Below, in pieces: positions 1-8,448 of a stretch of 64,000 nt of DNA. Below the pieces are notes generated by a model. The model was not told the origin of the DNA. It saw only the letters and a program-made list of their open reading frames with translations, and did no database searches. Position 1 is the stretch's first letter; the number at the start of each line of letters is the position of its first letter. Position numbers and translations under genes: made by a program. Origin of the DNA: Haladaptatus sp. QDMS2 (GTDB lineage Archaea > Halobacteriota > Halobacteria > Halobacteriales > Halococcaceae); contig NZ_CP119791.1 in assembly GCF_029338295.1 (NCBI RefSeq), positions 1,116,001 through 1,180,000 of the forward strand, in the 5' to 3' direction.

Positions 1-842
1 GGGTCGGTCACGTCCTCCATGTTTCGCGAGAAGATGCTGACGTCCTCGCCGTCTGAGTGAATCTGGACGCGCGCCCCGTCGAATTTGACCTCGACTGCGG
101 CTTCGTCCCACGAGTCGAGGGCGTCTGCGACGGTTCCGGCCTGCGCGAGCATCGCCTGTACGGGCCGCCCGATTTCGAGGGTCATCTCTGCGAGTCCGTC
201 CGCGCCCTCGTCGCGGGCAGTGACGGCGACCAGTCCGTAATCGTTCGAAACTTGCAGGGCGCGTTCGACGGCTTCGGTTTCCAAGTCGAACGCCTGGGCG
301 ATGGCGTCCCTGACTGACCCCTCGCCGACGCCAATGCGCATCTCCGAGAGGACGAGACGGGCGAGGTAGCGCGCTTCTTCCGGGTCGGTTCGATTGAATA
401 GACCAAAGAGGATGTCCAGTTTTCGGTCCTGGCTGCCCGACCCGTCCGCGGCGGCGACCCGCCTGAGTTCTTCGTCCACCTCGGCGACGGTGAGCGCTTG
501 CGTGCCGCCGGTTCCGAACGCGGCGAGGCCTTGCTGGCCGCCGAAATTGTAGCTTGCGGCGACCGCGCCGATTTCCCCGAGGTCGGCGAGGCGGTCTTCG
601 ACGTCCCCGGCGGAGACGTTCTGCCCCGCCGCACGGGCGATTGCCTCGTAAAGCAGGCGTGGACCGATGTCCAGCGTGGTCGAGTCGTGTGCCGGAAACA
701 CTCGCCCCTGGACGAACCGGGCGATGGTGTCGAGGTCTGTGTCGGCGTCGCGAAACAACTCGGTGACGAGGTCAACGATCGCCAGGTCTGCGGGCTCGGC
801 TTCGATGGCGGCGGCGCGGGCGGCGAACGCGGCGAACTCCAT
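1..842 (-). CDS. lig: ATP-dependent DNA ligase, N-terminal part (runs off the window)
   Basis: This is the first 280 codons of a family I ATP-dependent DNA ligase, which seals nicks during replication and repair. The N-terminal helical DNA-binding domain is followed by the nucleotidyltransferase motif I, EVKFDGARVQIH, whose lysine (residue 253) would carry the AMP adduct. The ATG at 842 is supported by a TTTATT box at about 867-872, which would give a leaderless mRNA. The rest of the adenylation domain and the OB fold lie outside the window. The gene is divergent from the transporter at 929. The call is firm because the motif and the preceding domain both match archaeal ligases. Confidence 0.93.
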   Translation of the reverse strand, partial: MEFAAFAARAAAIEAEPADLAIVDLVTELFRDADTDLDTIARFVQGRVFPAHDSTTLDIGPRLLYEAIARAAGQNVSAGDVEDRLADLGEIGAVAASYNFGGQQGLAAFGTGGTQALTVAEVDEELRRVAAADGSGSQDRKLDILFGLFNRTDPEEARYLARLVLSEMRIGVGEGSVRDAIAQAFDLETEAVERALQVSNDYGLVAVTARDEGADGLAEMTLEIGRPVQAMLAQAGTVADALDSWDEAAVEVKFDGARVQIHSDGEDVSIFSRNMEDVTD

Positions 843-928
843 TACCTGAGCGTTGTCGCCGTGAGGAATAAACACCCCGAACGAGTGTCGGGGTAATGGT
901 GATATCATATCCGTGTGAATGACTGACT
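843..928. promoter_or_regulatory. Divergent promoter with inverted repeat
   Basis: The 86 bases between the ligase and the SLC13 gene carry a TTTATT box for the minus strand (867-872) and a TATCATAT box for the plus strand (903-910). Between them is a 7-bp inverted repeat, ACCCCGA at 874-880 and TCGGGGT at 888-894, which could be an operator serving both genes. The regulator is unknown. Confidence 0.5.
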
Positions 929-2755
929 ATGGCAATTCCGCCCCCGTCCACTGGTGTGCTCGTGGTGTTCGCGCTCATCGTCGTCACGGTGGTGCTGTTC
1001 ATTACCGAGCGCCTCCCCGCGGACATCACGGCCATCGCCCTGCTGGTCACGATGGTCGTCCTCCAGCCGTGGACGCAAATCTCCGCACAGGAAGCGATCT
1101 CTGGGTTCTCGAACGCGGCGACCATCACCATCGTCGCGATGTACATCCTCAGTGCGGGTATCGAAGAGACTGGCCTCGTCCAGCAACTGGGAAGTCGGGT
1201 CGGCGAGTACACCGCCGGCAGTCAAACGAAACTCCTCGCGGCGACCATCGGCCTCACTGGCCCAGTTGCGGGCTTCATCAACAACACGCCGGTCGTGGCC
1301 GTGTTCATCCCGATGGTGACCGACCTCGCAGACCAGAGTCGCATCTCGCCGTCGAAACTCCTGATTCCGCTCTCCTACGCCGCGATGCTCGGGGGCACGC
1401 TCACGCTCATCGGCACGGCGACCAACATCCTCGCCTCCGACATCTCCGCGGACCTCATCGGCCACCCCTTCTCGATGTTCGAGTTCACGCCCCTCGGCAT
1501 CCTCGTCCTCCTCGTCGGCGCACTCTACCTGATGACCGTCGGTCAGTACCTCCTGCCAGAGCGCATCCTCGCGGCGGACCTCACCGACGAGTTCGAACTG
1601 GAAGACTACCTGGTGAAGGTGACCGTCAGCCAGAACTCCCCGCTCGTCGGCCAGACAATCAGTGACGCGCTTTCAGAGCGCGTCTACGACGTGGACGTCA
1701 TCCAGATTGTCCGCGGCGAGCGCCTCTACCTCGCCGAAGACACCGACCAGGAAATCGAGGTCAGAGACGTACTCACGGTTCGCGGTGACGAGAATGCCAT
1801 TAGCGCCTTCGCCGCGGGAGAGTCGCTGCGCATCCTTCGCAAGGCCCCGGTGACGGAACTCGAACTCGCGCCGATGGACGGGCCGGGCACGCTCGTCGAA
1901 ACCATCATCCCAGCTGAATCCTCGCTCATCGGGCAGAATCTCGCGACGGCCCGACTCCGCGAACGCTACGCGGTGACCGTGCTCGCCATCCGTCGCGGTG
2001 AAGAAATCTTCCACGACCACCTCTCGGGGCCGACGCTGCAGGAGGGTGACGGCTTCCTGCTCCACGCGACCGACGAGGCTGTCGAAATCCTCGAAGAACG
2101 CGGCGAACTGCTCATCACGGAACTCGCCCACTCCAGTCGCCTCACCGAACCGGAACCGCTTGACCGCAGACAGGTCGGCCTCGCCCTCGGCATCATCGCG
2201 GCCGTCGTGGCCGTGGCGGCGTTGAATCTACTCCCCATCGTCATCGCGGCGCTCGGCGGTGTCGTGGCGATGGTCGTGACCGACGTGATTCGCCCCTCGG
2301 AGGCGTACGACGCCGTCAACTGGGAGGTCATCTTCCTGCTCGCGGGCATCATCCCGCTCGGACTCGCGATGCAGGAGACGGGCGGGGCGACGTTCCTCGG
2401 GAGCATCATCGTCGAGTACGGCGGCGTGTTGCCCGCAATCGTCGTGCTCGCGCTGTTCTACCTCCTGACTGGGCTGCTCGCAGACGTCATCACGCCCGTC
2501 GCGAGCGTGGTCCTGACTATGCCAATCGCCGTGGACGCAGCGCTTAGAATTGGCGCGGAACCGTTCGCGTTCGTCCTCGCGGTGACGTTCGCCGCCTCGA
2601 CGGCGTTCATGACGCCCGTTGGCTACCAGACCAACCTGATGGTGTACTCGCCGGGTGGCTACCGGTTTATTGACTACGTGAAAATCGGCGCTCCCCTGCA
2701 GTTGTTGCTCACGGTCGTGACGACGCTCGGAATCGCGGCCCTGTGGGGCGTTTGA
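929..2755 (+). CDS. SLC13/DASS-type permease with two RCK-C (TrkA-C) domains
   Basis: This 608-residue membrane protein has an N-terminal block of hydrophobic helices (about residues 1-205), two cytoplasmic TrkA-C-like domains (about 215-295 and 310-395) and a second helical block to the C-terminus. That order is typical of SLC13-family anion or dicarboxylate symporters whose transport is gated by ligand binding to the RCK-C domains. Conserved NNTP and SSTAFMTPVGYQTN-like segments in the two halves fit the sodium/anion-binding hairpins of the family. The substrate (dicarboxylate, sulfate or phosphate) cannot be read from the sequence. The start at 929 sits 19 bases after a TATA-like element, as in leaderless haloarchaeal genes. 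Confidence 0.85.
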   Translation: MAIPPPSTGVLVVFALIVVTVVLFITERLPADITAIALLVTMVVLQPWTQISAQEAISGFSNAATITIVAMYILSAGIEETGLVQQLGSRVGEYTAGSQTKLLAATIGLTGPVAGFINNTPVVAVFIPMVTDLADQSRISPSKLLIPLSYAAMLGGTLTLIGTATNILASDISADLIGHPFSMFEFTPLGILVLLVGALYLMTVGQYLLPERILAADLTDEFELEDYLVKVTVSQNSPLVGQTISDALSERVYDVDVIQIVRGERLYLAEDTDQEIEVRDVLTVRGDENAISAFAAGESLRILRKAPVTELELAPMDGPGTLVETIIPAESSLIGQNLATARLRERYAVTVLAIRRGEEIFHDHLSGPTLQEGDGFLLHATDEAVEILEERGELLITELAHSSRLTEPEPLDRRQVGLALGIIAAVVAVAALNLLPIVIAALGGVVAMVVTDVIRPSEAYDAVNWEVIFLLAGIIPLGLAMQETGGATFLGSIIVEYGGVLPAIVVLALFYLLTGLLADVITPVASVVLTMPIAVDAALRIGAEPFAFVLAVTFAASTAFMTPVGYQTNLMVYSPGGYRFIDYVKIGAPLQLLLTVVTTLGIAALWGV

Positions 2756-2790
2756 CAACGCGTACCGAATCGGAACTGTGGCCAAGAGAT

Positions 2791-2798
2791 TTTATAGT
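2791..2798 (+). promoter_or_regulatory. TATA box of the GCS2-like gene
   Basis: TTTATAGT lies about 25-30 bases before the ATG at 2820, so the transcript probably begins at or next to the start codon. Confidence 0.6.
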
Positions 2799-2819
2799 AT
2801 CGACCGCTGAGCCTCGGGC

Positions 2820-4373
2820 ATGGACCTAGACCTTGCTGCGCAGGTCGACGACGTCCTCTCGGTTGACGCGGAAGCGTTCCAGAACCAGGTGGAGGAAGAC
2901 GCTTCGGTCATCAAGGAGGAAGTCGCAGCAGGCACGTTCGACAATCCGCAAGCCATCATCGGCTTCGAGTACGAGTTCTACGCCGTCGCCGACGAACACG
3001 GTCGACACGACGATGGCGGGGGTGGGGGCGCACTCATGCGGGTCCCCCGTCGACTCCTCGAATTCATCGGCTTCGAGAAGGAACTCGGCCTCCACAACGC
3101 CGAGATGTCGACGAGCCCACAGCCACTCAACGAGTATGGCCTCGCCGCACAGGAGGCGGAAGTCCGCGCCCGCCTCCAGACCGCCCAGGAGTGCGTCGGC
3201 TCCGAAGGGATGCGCCTCGTGAGTGACGGGATGTGGACCATTCCGCCGGAGGGAGAAACGGCCACTGAGTACCTCACGAACAGCATCACCGACGAGAGCA
3301 TCACCATCGCGACCAACATGTCCGACTCCGTGCGGTATCACGCCATGGCCAACCGCACCGATGGCCTCAATGCAGGAATGCGACTCGACGTGCCACACGT
3401 CTCCCTCGAGACGGACACGGTGATGCCGGAGAGCCTCATCACCTCGATTCAGCCCCACTACCAGGTCGCCCAGGCGCGTGACTTGCCCCGCCACTTCCGG
3501 TACGCGCTGCGCTTTGCCGGCCCGCTGCTCGCCCTCGGCGTGAACGCTCCATTCTTCCCGGCTGACCTCTACGACGACGACGCGTCGCCAGAGGACATCC
3601 TCACCGACGCCTGGATGGAGAACCGAATTAGCGTCTTCGAGACGGCGCTCAACCCGGCCACCGGCGAGAAGGGGAAGGTACGCTTCCCGCGTGACGTAGA
3701 GAGCGTAGAGGAGGCTATCGACAACATCGCGGAGGACGCGACGCTCGTCCCGATGCCGGTTTCGGCGTCCGACCGCTTCGACGACAAGTTCGCTCACTTC
3801 CGAATGAAACACGGCACGTACTGGCGATGGGTTCGACCGGTCTTCGGCGGCCCAACGCGCTCTGCGGCGAACGCTCGCATCGAATTCCGTCCGATTCCCG
3901 CTCAGCCAACCGTCCGCGACTCCATCGCGTTCCAGGCGATGTTCGCCGGCCTGATGGAAAGCCTTCCGCGCCGCGAACACCCGGTCGCCGACTTAGACTG
4001 GCAGTTTGCAGAGGAGAACTTCTACGCCGCCGTCCGCGACGGCCTCGACGCCGACCTGCGGTGGATAACGAACGACGGTCGCGAAACCACCCGCACCGAC
4101 GACATCTACGAGGACATCTTCGCCCACGCCAAAGACGGCCTGAAACTCCGCGGACTCTCCGACGAGGAGGCTGCGAAGTATCTCTGGCCGCTTCGCATGC
4201 GAGCACGTCACCGATACACGCCAGCCCAGTGGAAAATCGACGACGTTAGCGAGCGCCTCGACGCTGGCGACTCGTTCGAGGACGCCCTCGCCGGGATGCA
4301 ACGAAAATACATCCGCAAGCAGTCCGACACGCTCATCGAGGGCACCTTCGCGAAGTGGAGCGAAGGCGAGTAA
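2820..4373 (+). CDS. Glutamate-cysteine ligase-like (GCS2 superfamily) protein
   Basis: A 517-residue soluble acidic protein. Near residue 48 it has IIGFEYEFYAV, which resembles the GxExE substrate/metal motif of GCS2 carboxylate-amine ligases, and LHNAEMSTSPQPL (about 90-105) resembles the family's second acidic strand. Haloarchaea make gamma-glutamylcysteine as their main low-molecular-weight thiol, and members of this superfamily do that step, so a ligase that joins glutamate to cysteine or another amine is the best guess. At 517 residues it is longer than the common 360-400-residue YbdK-type proteins, so substrate identity is uncertain. It is single, with its own promoter, and convergent with the next gene. 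Confidence 0.6.
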   Translation: MDLDLAAQVDDVLSVDAEAFQNQVEEDASVIKEEVAAGTFDNPQAIIGFEYEFYAVADEHGRHDDGGGGGALMRVPRRLLEFIGFEKELGLHNAEMSTSPQPLNEYGLAAQEAEVRARLQTAQECVGSEGMRLVSDGMWTIPPEGETATEYLTNSITDESITIATNMSDSVRYHAMANRTDGLNAGMRLDVPHVSLETDTVMPESLITSIQPHYQVAQARDLPRHFRYALRFAGPLLALGVNAPFFPADLYDDDASPEDILTDAWMENRISVFETALNPATGEKGKVRFPRDVESVEEAIDNIAEDATLVPMPVSASDRFDDKFAHFRMKHGTYWRWVRPVFGGPTRSAANARIEFRPIPAQPTVRDSIAFQAMFAGLMESLPRREHPVADLDWQFAEENFYAAVRDGLDADLRWITNDGRETTRTDDIYEDIFAHAKDGLKLRGLSDEEAAKYLWPLRMRARHRYTPAQWKIDDVSERLDAGDSFEDALAGMQRKYIRKQSDTLIEGTFAKWSEGE

Positions 4374-4375
4374 GG

Positions 4376-4936
4376 TCAGACCCGGTCTTCTTCGCGTTCC
4401 CGCTCGACGAACAGCGCCGCCACGTCCCAGAGCGACGTAATCGGTTGGCGTCGTCGCCGGTCGGTCACCCAGTCGGGACGCCACTCGCCCGCAGCAGTTA
4501 GCCGAATTGGGACTGACTTGCCAATGATGTCGCCGACGTCCGCCGGGCTCGCGTCGAGGTACGACAGGAAGCGTTCGAACGACGAGGTTCCGTCGAGCGC
4601 GGCAGGCGTCCTGAACCAGAGGTTCGTGACCGTCTCGGTGGGTGTCGGGATGGCGATGACGACCTGAATGCCGGGTATCGGCGGCCCGTGAACGAGCCAC
4701 TTCTTCGGTCGGCGGGCAGCCTCGAACACGTCGACAATCGTCCCCGAACGGATGTGCCGGGCGCTTTCGAGGAGGTCGAGGCGGTCCTGGAGCCGACTCA
4801 GTCGGTCACGCTCTCGCTCGCGCTGGGCGACCGAATGTGTGTGGAGCGCGTAGGCGACGTACGCGACGCTCCCGAAGATTACCGCGAGCGGTATCAGAAA
4901 TGCCAGTGCGACCAATGCGACTTCGAGACTTACCAT
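4376..4936 (-). CDS. Single-pass membrane protein of unknown function
   Basis: 186 residues if started at the ATG at 4936. The open frame extends upstream but that part is basic and unlike coding DNA here. An N-terminal hydrophobic segment (about residues 4-30) is followed by a charged, probably coiled stretch with repeated RERERDRLSRLQDRLDLL-like heptads, then a soluble acidic domain that includes a GPPIPGIQVVIAIPTP segment. The C-terminus is charged (REREEDRV). The protein is probably anchored with its domain in the cytoplasm. I do not recognise a family. It is convergent with the GCS2-like gene, with only 2 bases between stop codons. Confidence 0.75.
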   Translation of the reverse strand: MVSLEVALVALAFLIPLAVIFGSVAYVAYALHTHSVAQRERERDRLSRLQDRLDLLESARHIRSGTIVDVFEAARRPKKWLVHGPPIPGIQVVIAIPTPTETVTNLWFRTPAALDGTSSFERFLSYLDASPADVGDIIGKSVPIRLTAAGEWRPDWVTDRRRRQPITSLWDVAALFVEREREEDRV

Positions 4937-5252
4937 GTACTTCTCCCACGCGCCCCGTCTGCGTGAGAGACGTTTGCACCCAACCCAGATAATGATTCGC
5001 GGCGCAGTCTGCTGATTTTCTGGATAGTCTCGCGGGGAGGAATACAATTACGCAGCCAGAAACGCAGTTCTCCCGAAGATTCCGTTGTGTTCTCGCGGTG
5101 CTGTGTTTAGCTGCCCGTAGGCCACGGGCCGCCCGTGCTGTCCGCGGTGCCCGCGCTGCCCCGTTCAGGCGCACCGCGCCTGAACGGCCTTTTTCATGCA
5201 AGTTTTTCAAGGAGCGGTGCGCTTCGCGCACCCGACGCAGAAAAAGTTGCGT
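4937..5252. other. Intergenic stretch with three perfect short hairpins
   Basis: No credible gene is seen in these 316 bases. They hold three perfect inverted repeats, each with a 3-base loop: CACGGG/CCCGTG (5123-5137), a 12-bp stem at 5161-5187 followed by five T on the plus strand (5190-5194), and GGTGCGC/GCGCACC (5216-5232). They lie just after the proteasome stop codon on the minus strand, so they could be 3'-UTR structures or terminators. Confidence 0.6.
5161..5194 (+). terminator. 12-bp perfect stem-loop followed by T-run
   Basis: Bases 5161-5172 pair perfectly with 5176-5187 around an ACC loop, followed after two bases by TTTTT at 5190-5194. This looks like an intrinsic-type terminator reading rightward, although no rightward gene ends here. 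Read leftward, the same stem sits in the 3' region of psmB. Confidence 0.4.
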
Positions 5253-5978
5253 TTAGAGGACCTCGTCGAAGTCCTTGTGCCCGTGGATGTCGACGCCCTC
5301 CTGGGTAATCTCGGCGATGTAGACGCCGTTGCCGGAGCCGGTGTCGCGTTCGACGGCAGCTTTCACACCTGCTGCGGCGACGCCGATTGCTTCTTCGTTC
5401 GAGAGTCCCGGTTCGTAGAGGCGTTCGAGGGTCCCGTAGGCGACGGTCAGACCGGAGCCGGTGACCGTGTAGTCGTCTTTCATGACGCCGCCGGCTGGGT
5501 CGATGCTGTAGACGTGGTGGCCTTCGTCGTCGACGCCGCCGAGGATTGGCGTCGTCGGGAGGCCGCGGCACATGTGACCGGCGAGTGTGGAGAGTGCCTG
5601 CATCGACATTTCCTCGCCGCGACGCGACTGGTAGAGATTCGCCTCTGCGCGAAGTGCCCGGATGAGCGCCTGCGCACCGCCGACAGAGCCGACGAGCGTG
5701 AGTGCCCCCCGTGGGTGAATCTGCTCTACCTTCTGGACGTCTTTGTTGGAGACGAACCGGCCGCCAAGGGAGGCGCGCATGTCGGTTGCAATGATGACGC
5801 CGTCTGTCGTCGTGAGGCCGATGGTCGTCGTCCCGGTGCTGTTGACCATGTCGTTGTCGATTTTACTGGCATCGAAATCGGGAACCGGACCGAAGGAGGA
5901 CGCGTATGGGTTCGTGTCCTGGGGGGCAAAGCGGTCCAGGTTCCGAGAGAACTCCGAGCCAAACATTGGGTCTCGCAT
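5253..5978 (-). CDS. psmB: Proteasome beta subunit
   Basis: This encodes the catalytic beta subunit of the archaeal 20S proteasome, which degrades unfolded proteins in the cytoplasm. From the ATG at 5978 the product is 241 residues. A propeptide of 49 residues ends in STG, and Thr50 of TTTIGL is the N-terminal nucleophile released by autocleavage. DMRASLGG, the conserved lysine in NKDVQKVEQI and GSGNGVYIA fit the family. A TTTTATCA box at 6001-6010 lies about 25-30 bases before this ATG, favouring it over the upstream in-frame codon at 6014. The gene is monocistronic or paired with the small gene at 6097. Confidence 0.95.
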   Translation of the reverse strand: MRDPMFGSEFSRNLDRFAPQDTNPYASSFGPVPDFDASKIDNDMVNSTGTTTIGLTTTDGVIIATDMRASLGGRFVSNKDVQKVEQIHPRGALTLVGSVGGAQALIRALRAEANLYQSRRGEEMSMQALSTLAGHMCRGLPTTPILGGVDDEGHHVYSIDPAGGVMKDDYTVTGSGLTVAYGTLERLYEPGLSNEEAIGVAAAGVKAAVERDTGSGNGVYIAEITQEGVDIHGHKDFDEVL

Positions 5979-6000
5979 TGGTGCTCCGTAGTTGCCGAGT

Positions 6001-6010
6001 ACTGATAAAA
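6001..6010 (-). promoter_or_regulatory. TATA box of psmB
   Basis: On the minus strand the bases read TTTTATCAGT, 23-32 bases ahead of the psmB ATG at 5978. This spacing matches leaderless archaeal promoters and decides the start codon. Confidence 0.6.
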
Positions 6011-6096
6011 CCACCTCTTCAGGGTGAAATCACCCGGTGGCTTCCGGTTTAGCGGCGGCGCTCACCGTGAGGGCTATTAAAAAGGCGTCCGGGTCC

Positions 6097-6267
6097 TTAC
6101 TCGTCGCTCGTGCTGTCGTAGGCCGCTCCCAGCCGGTCGATGACGCGGTGGATGGGAAGCGGGATGCCCACGCGGCGCGCGGCGAGGGCGAGTGGCAGGA
6201 GGAGGATGCCGGTGAAGATACTCAGGTTGTACAGGGCCAACAGACTTGCGCGATACAGGCGGTTCAT
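6097..6267 (-). CDS. Small membrane protein next to the proteasome gene
   Basis: A 56-residue protein with one or two hydrophobic segments (LLALYNLSIFTGILLLPLAL) and a basic-acidic tail. The open frame extends upstream to 6402, but a strong TTTATATA box at 6300-6307 places the transcript start near 6275, which makes the ATG at 6267 the natural start. Similar short membrane proteins occur in many haloarchaea; the function is unknown. It reads toward psmB, with 118 bases between them that contain a separate psmB promoter. Confidence 0.7.
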   Translation of the reverse strand: MNRLYRASLLALYNLSIFTGILLLPLALAARRVGIPLPIHRVIDRLGAAYDSTSDE

Positions 6268-6299
6268 TTCGTCTTCGGTCGATGGTGCCGATATGGGTG

Positions 6300-6307
6300 T
6301 ATATAAA
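6300..6307 (-). promoter_or_regulatory. TATA box of the 56-residue membrane protein gene
   Basis: On the minus strand the sequence is TTTATATA, a near-consensus archaeal TATA box 33 bases upstream of the ATG at 6267. Confidence 0.65.
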
Positions 6308-6545
6308 CTTTCTCCACGGATTGGAACTGCTTTGTGGGGTGTGTGCACGGGCCACTGGAACGCCTGCATGCGATTCAATCTAACTTGATTTCGAACCAAC
6401 AAAATTGGGTCACACGACCGAGATTTCTATCGCGGAGTCGTGAGCAATCTCGGCCCTATCCATAAGTTATGAGAATTATCTCGGTAGCGTGCGCGGGCCG
6501 CGAGGAAATCATAACCCTTCAAACCCCTCGGGACGGAGTACGGGT

Positions 6546-6905
6546 ATGAGCGATTATTTGGTCGCGATGGAAGCAGCCTGGTTGGTCAGAGACGTCCAGC
6601 AGATCGACGACGCCATCGGCGTCGCGGTCAGCGAAGCCGGTAAGCGACTGAACCAGAAGAACATGGACTACGTCGAGGTCGAGGTCGGCGTGACCGGGTG
6701 TCCGGCCTGTGACGAGCCGTTCGATTCGGCGTTCGTCGCCGCGAACACGGCACTCGTCGGACTCCTCCTCGAGATGAAGGTGTTCAACGCGGACAGCGTC
6801 GAACACGCCCAGCGCATCGCCAAAAGCGAAGTCGGCGGTGCCCTCCGCGACGTTCCACTCAACGTCATCGAGACGTTCGAACTGGATACCGAAGACGAAC
6901 AGTAA
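6546..6905 (+). CDS. DUF555 (UPF0212) family protein
   Basis: 119 residues from the ATG at 6546; the upstream in-frame extension is low-quality sequence. The protein matches the archaeal DUF555/UPF0212 family, small soluble proteins with a CPxC motif (here TGCPACDEPFDSAF at about residues 49-62) and an otherwise alpha/beta fold of unknown function. Only the single CxxC pair is visible, which could bind a metal by dimerisation. It stands alone, with 72 bases before the next plus-strand gene. Confidence 0.85.
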   Translation: MSDYLVAMEAAWLVRDVQQIDDAIGVAVSEAGKRLNQKNMDYVEVEVGVTGCPACDEPFDSAFVAANTALVGLLLEMKVFNADSVEHAQRIAKSEVGGALRDVPLNVIETFELDTEDEQ

Positions 6906-6977
6906 TCCCTTCTCAGCGCAGTTTTCACCCCTGTTGATAACCGAAGGTTTTTCTCATAACCCATAGTAATTTCTCGT

Positions 6978-7523
6978 ATGGAACTGCCGACCCCAGCGGA
7001 CCTCCGGGAACGACGCACCGGACTGGGCCTCACGCAAAGCGAACTCGCGAACCGGGCCGGGGTGTCACAGCCACTCATCGCGCGCATCGAAGGCGGGGAC
7101 GTAGACCCTCGCCTCTCGACCCTGCGTCGCATCGTCAACGCCCTGCAGGAAGCAGAGGGTGGCATCCTCCGTGCGGCGGACCTGATGCACGAGGACGTCA
7201 TCAGCATCGGCCCCGACGACAGCGTCCGCAACGCGATCGAACGCATGATCGAAGCCGGCTTCTCACAGCTGCCCGTCATTCGCGACGGCTACCCGGTTGG
7301 CCTCATCAGCAACTCCGACATCCGCAAGTTCGGCGACACCGATAATGCCGCAGACCTCCCCGTCTCCGAGGTCATGCGCGAGTCCATCACCACCGTGACG
7401 CCGGACGCGACGCTCGACGAAATCGACAACCACCTCAACCACCACGACGCCGTCATCGTCATCGACTCCGGGCAGATGGTCGGCATCGTCACCGAAGCCG
7501 ACATCGCCGCTCACCTGAGCTAA
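6978..7523 (+). CDS. XRE-family HTH regulator with paired CBS domains
   Basis: 181 residues. The first 65 form a Cro/CI-type helix-turn-helix ([21 protein letters not shown]), and two CBS motifs follow (about residues 70-125 and 130-180). CBS pairs bind adenine nucleotides or S-adenosylmethionine, so this is probably a transcription factor that senses a nucleotide-type ligand. Homologues are widespread in archaea, often as stand-alone regulators; the target genes are unknown. The stop codon overlaps the end of the convergent hydrolase gene by 4 bases. Confidence 0.88.
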   Translation: MELPTPADLRERRTGLGLTQSELANRAGVSQPLIARIEGGDVDPRLSTLRRIVNALQEAEGGILRAADLMHEDVISIGPDDSVRNAIERMIEAGFSQLPVIRDGYPVGLISNSDIRKFGDTDNAADLPVSEVMRESITTVTPDATLDEIDNHLNHHDAVIVIDSGQMVGIVTEADIAAHLS

Positions 7524-8416
7524 GCGCGCTCTTTTCCCAGGTGGGCGAGCAGCGCCTCGTTTACACCTGCAGGGTCGTCCCAGTGGACCCAGTGGCTCCC
7601 CGACGGGAACCGCCGCAGGTCGCCATCGACGCAGTACTGGAGGCTTTCTGTCGCTAATTCCGGGTCCAGCGCGATGTCCTGCTCACCCCAGCAAAGAAGG
7701 GTCGGCGGCCGAATCGACGCCTGTGAAGGAAGACCGCCCTCTAGAGGCATCGCCCGATACCAGTTCAACATCGCCGTGAGCGCCCGTGGTCTACTCCACG
7801 CCTCGTGATAGTGGTCGAGGGCGTCTGGATGGACGGATTCGGGATTCGCACTGCTGATGAGAATGCGTCCGAGGTTCTCCTGGCCGCGACGCACCAGCGC
7901 ATGCTCCGGGAGGCCCGGGAGGAGGAAGGCGAAGATGTACCAACTTCGGGCCAACTGGCGCGGGTTCGTGAGCCACGACATCGCGAACACCCGTGGATGG
8001 GGCGCGTTGATAATCGAGAGGGTCTCTACGGACTCTGGATGGCGGGCGGCGAGTTCCCAGGCGACGCCACCGCCCCAGTCGTGGCCGACGACGTGGGCCG
8101 CGTCCGCGCCCGCAGAGCGAACAAGCGCCATCGCGTCGGCGACGAGTTCGGAGACGACGTACTGGCGGGACCCGCGGGGTTTTTCGCTCAAATTGTACCC
8201 GCGCTGGTCGGGAACGAGGACGCGGTAGCCGGCATCGACGAGCGCAGGAATCTGTTCGCGCCACCCGTACCAGAAGTCGGGAAAGCCGTGGAGGAGGAGA
8301 ACGTGCGGGCCGTCTTCCGGTCCGGCGGTGACGATGTGCAACTGGACGCCGTTTACGTCGCGGAACTCGGAGGAGAGGGAGGGAACCGATGGGAGCAGCG
8401 AGGCATCTGTAGCCAT
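7520..8416 (-). CDS. Alpha/beta hydrolase, epoxide hydrolase-like
   Basis: 298 residues. [13 protein letters not shown] (about residues 43-55) supplies the HGxP oxyanion motif of epoxide hydrolases, and GHDWGGG has Asp113 in the nucleophile-elbow position, as in epoxide hydrolases and haloalkane dehalogenases rather than serine esterases. The C-terminal HWVHWDDP segment can supply the catalytic histidine. The enzyme would hydrolyse an epoxide or haloalkane in the cytoplasm; the natural substrate is unknown. It is the last gene of a minus-strand run after purM (32 bases away). Confidence 0.85.
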   Translation of the reverse strand: MATDASLLPSVPSLSSEFRDVNGVQLHIVTAGPEDGPHVLLLHGFPDFWYGWREQIPALVDAGYRVLVPDQRGYNLSEKPRGSRQYVVSELVADAMALVRSAGADAAHVVGHDWGGGVAWELAARHPESVETLSIINAPHPRVFAMSWLTNPRQLARSWYIFAFLLPGLPEHALVRRGQENLGRILISSANPESVHPDALDHYHEAWSRPRALTAMLNWYRAMPLEGGLPSQASIRPPTLLCWGEQDIALDPELATESLQYCVDGDLRRFPSGSHWVHWDDPAGVNEALLAHLGKERA

Positions 8417-8448
8417 CGTGAGAACAAACGCGACGTTGGCGGAAGAAC

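Noticed and set aside
5979-6014. In-frame upstream start of psmB (6014)
   Set aside because: The TATA box at 6001-6010 would be inside that coding region; the ATG at 5978 fits family N-termini and promoter spacing.
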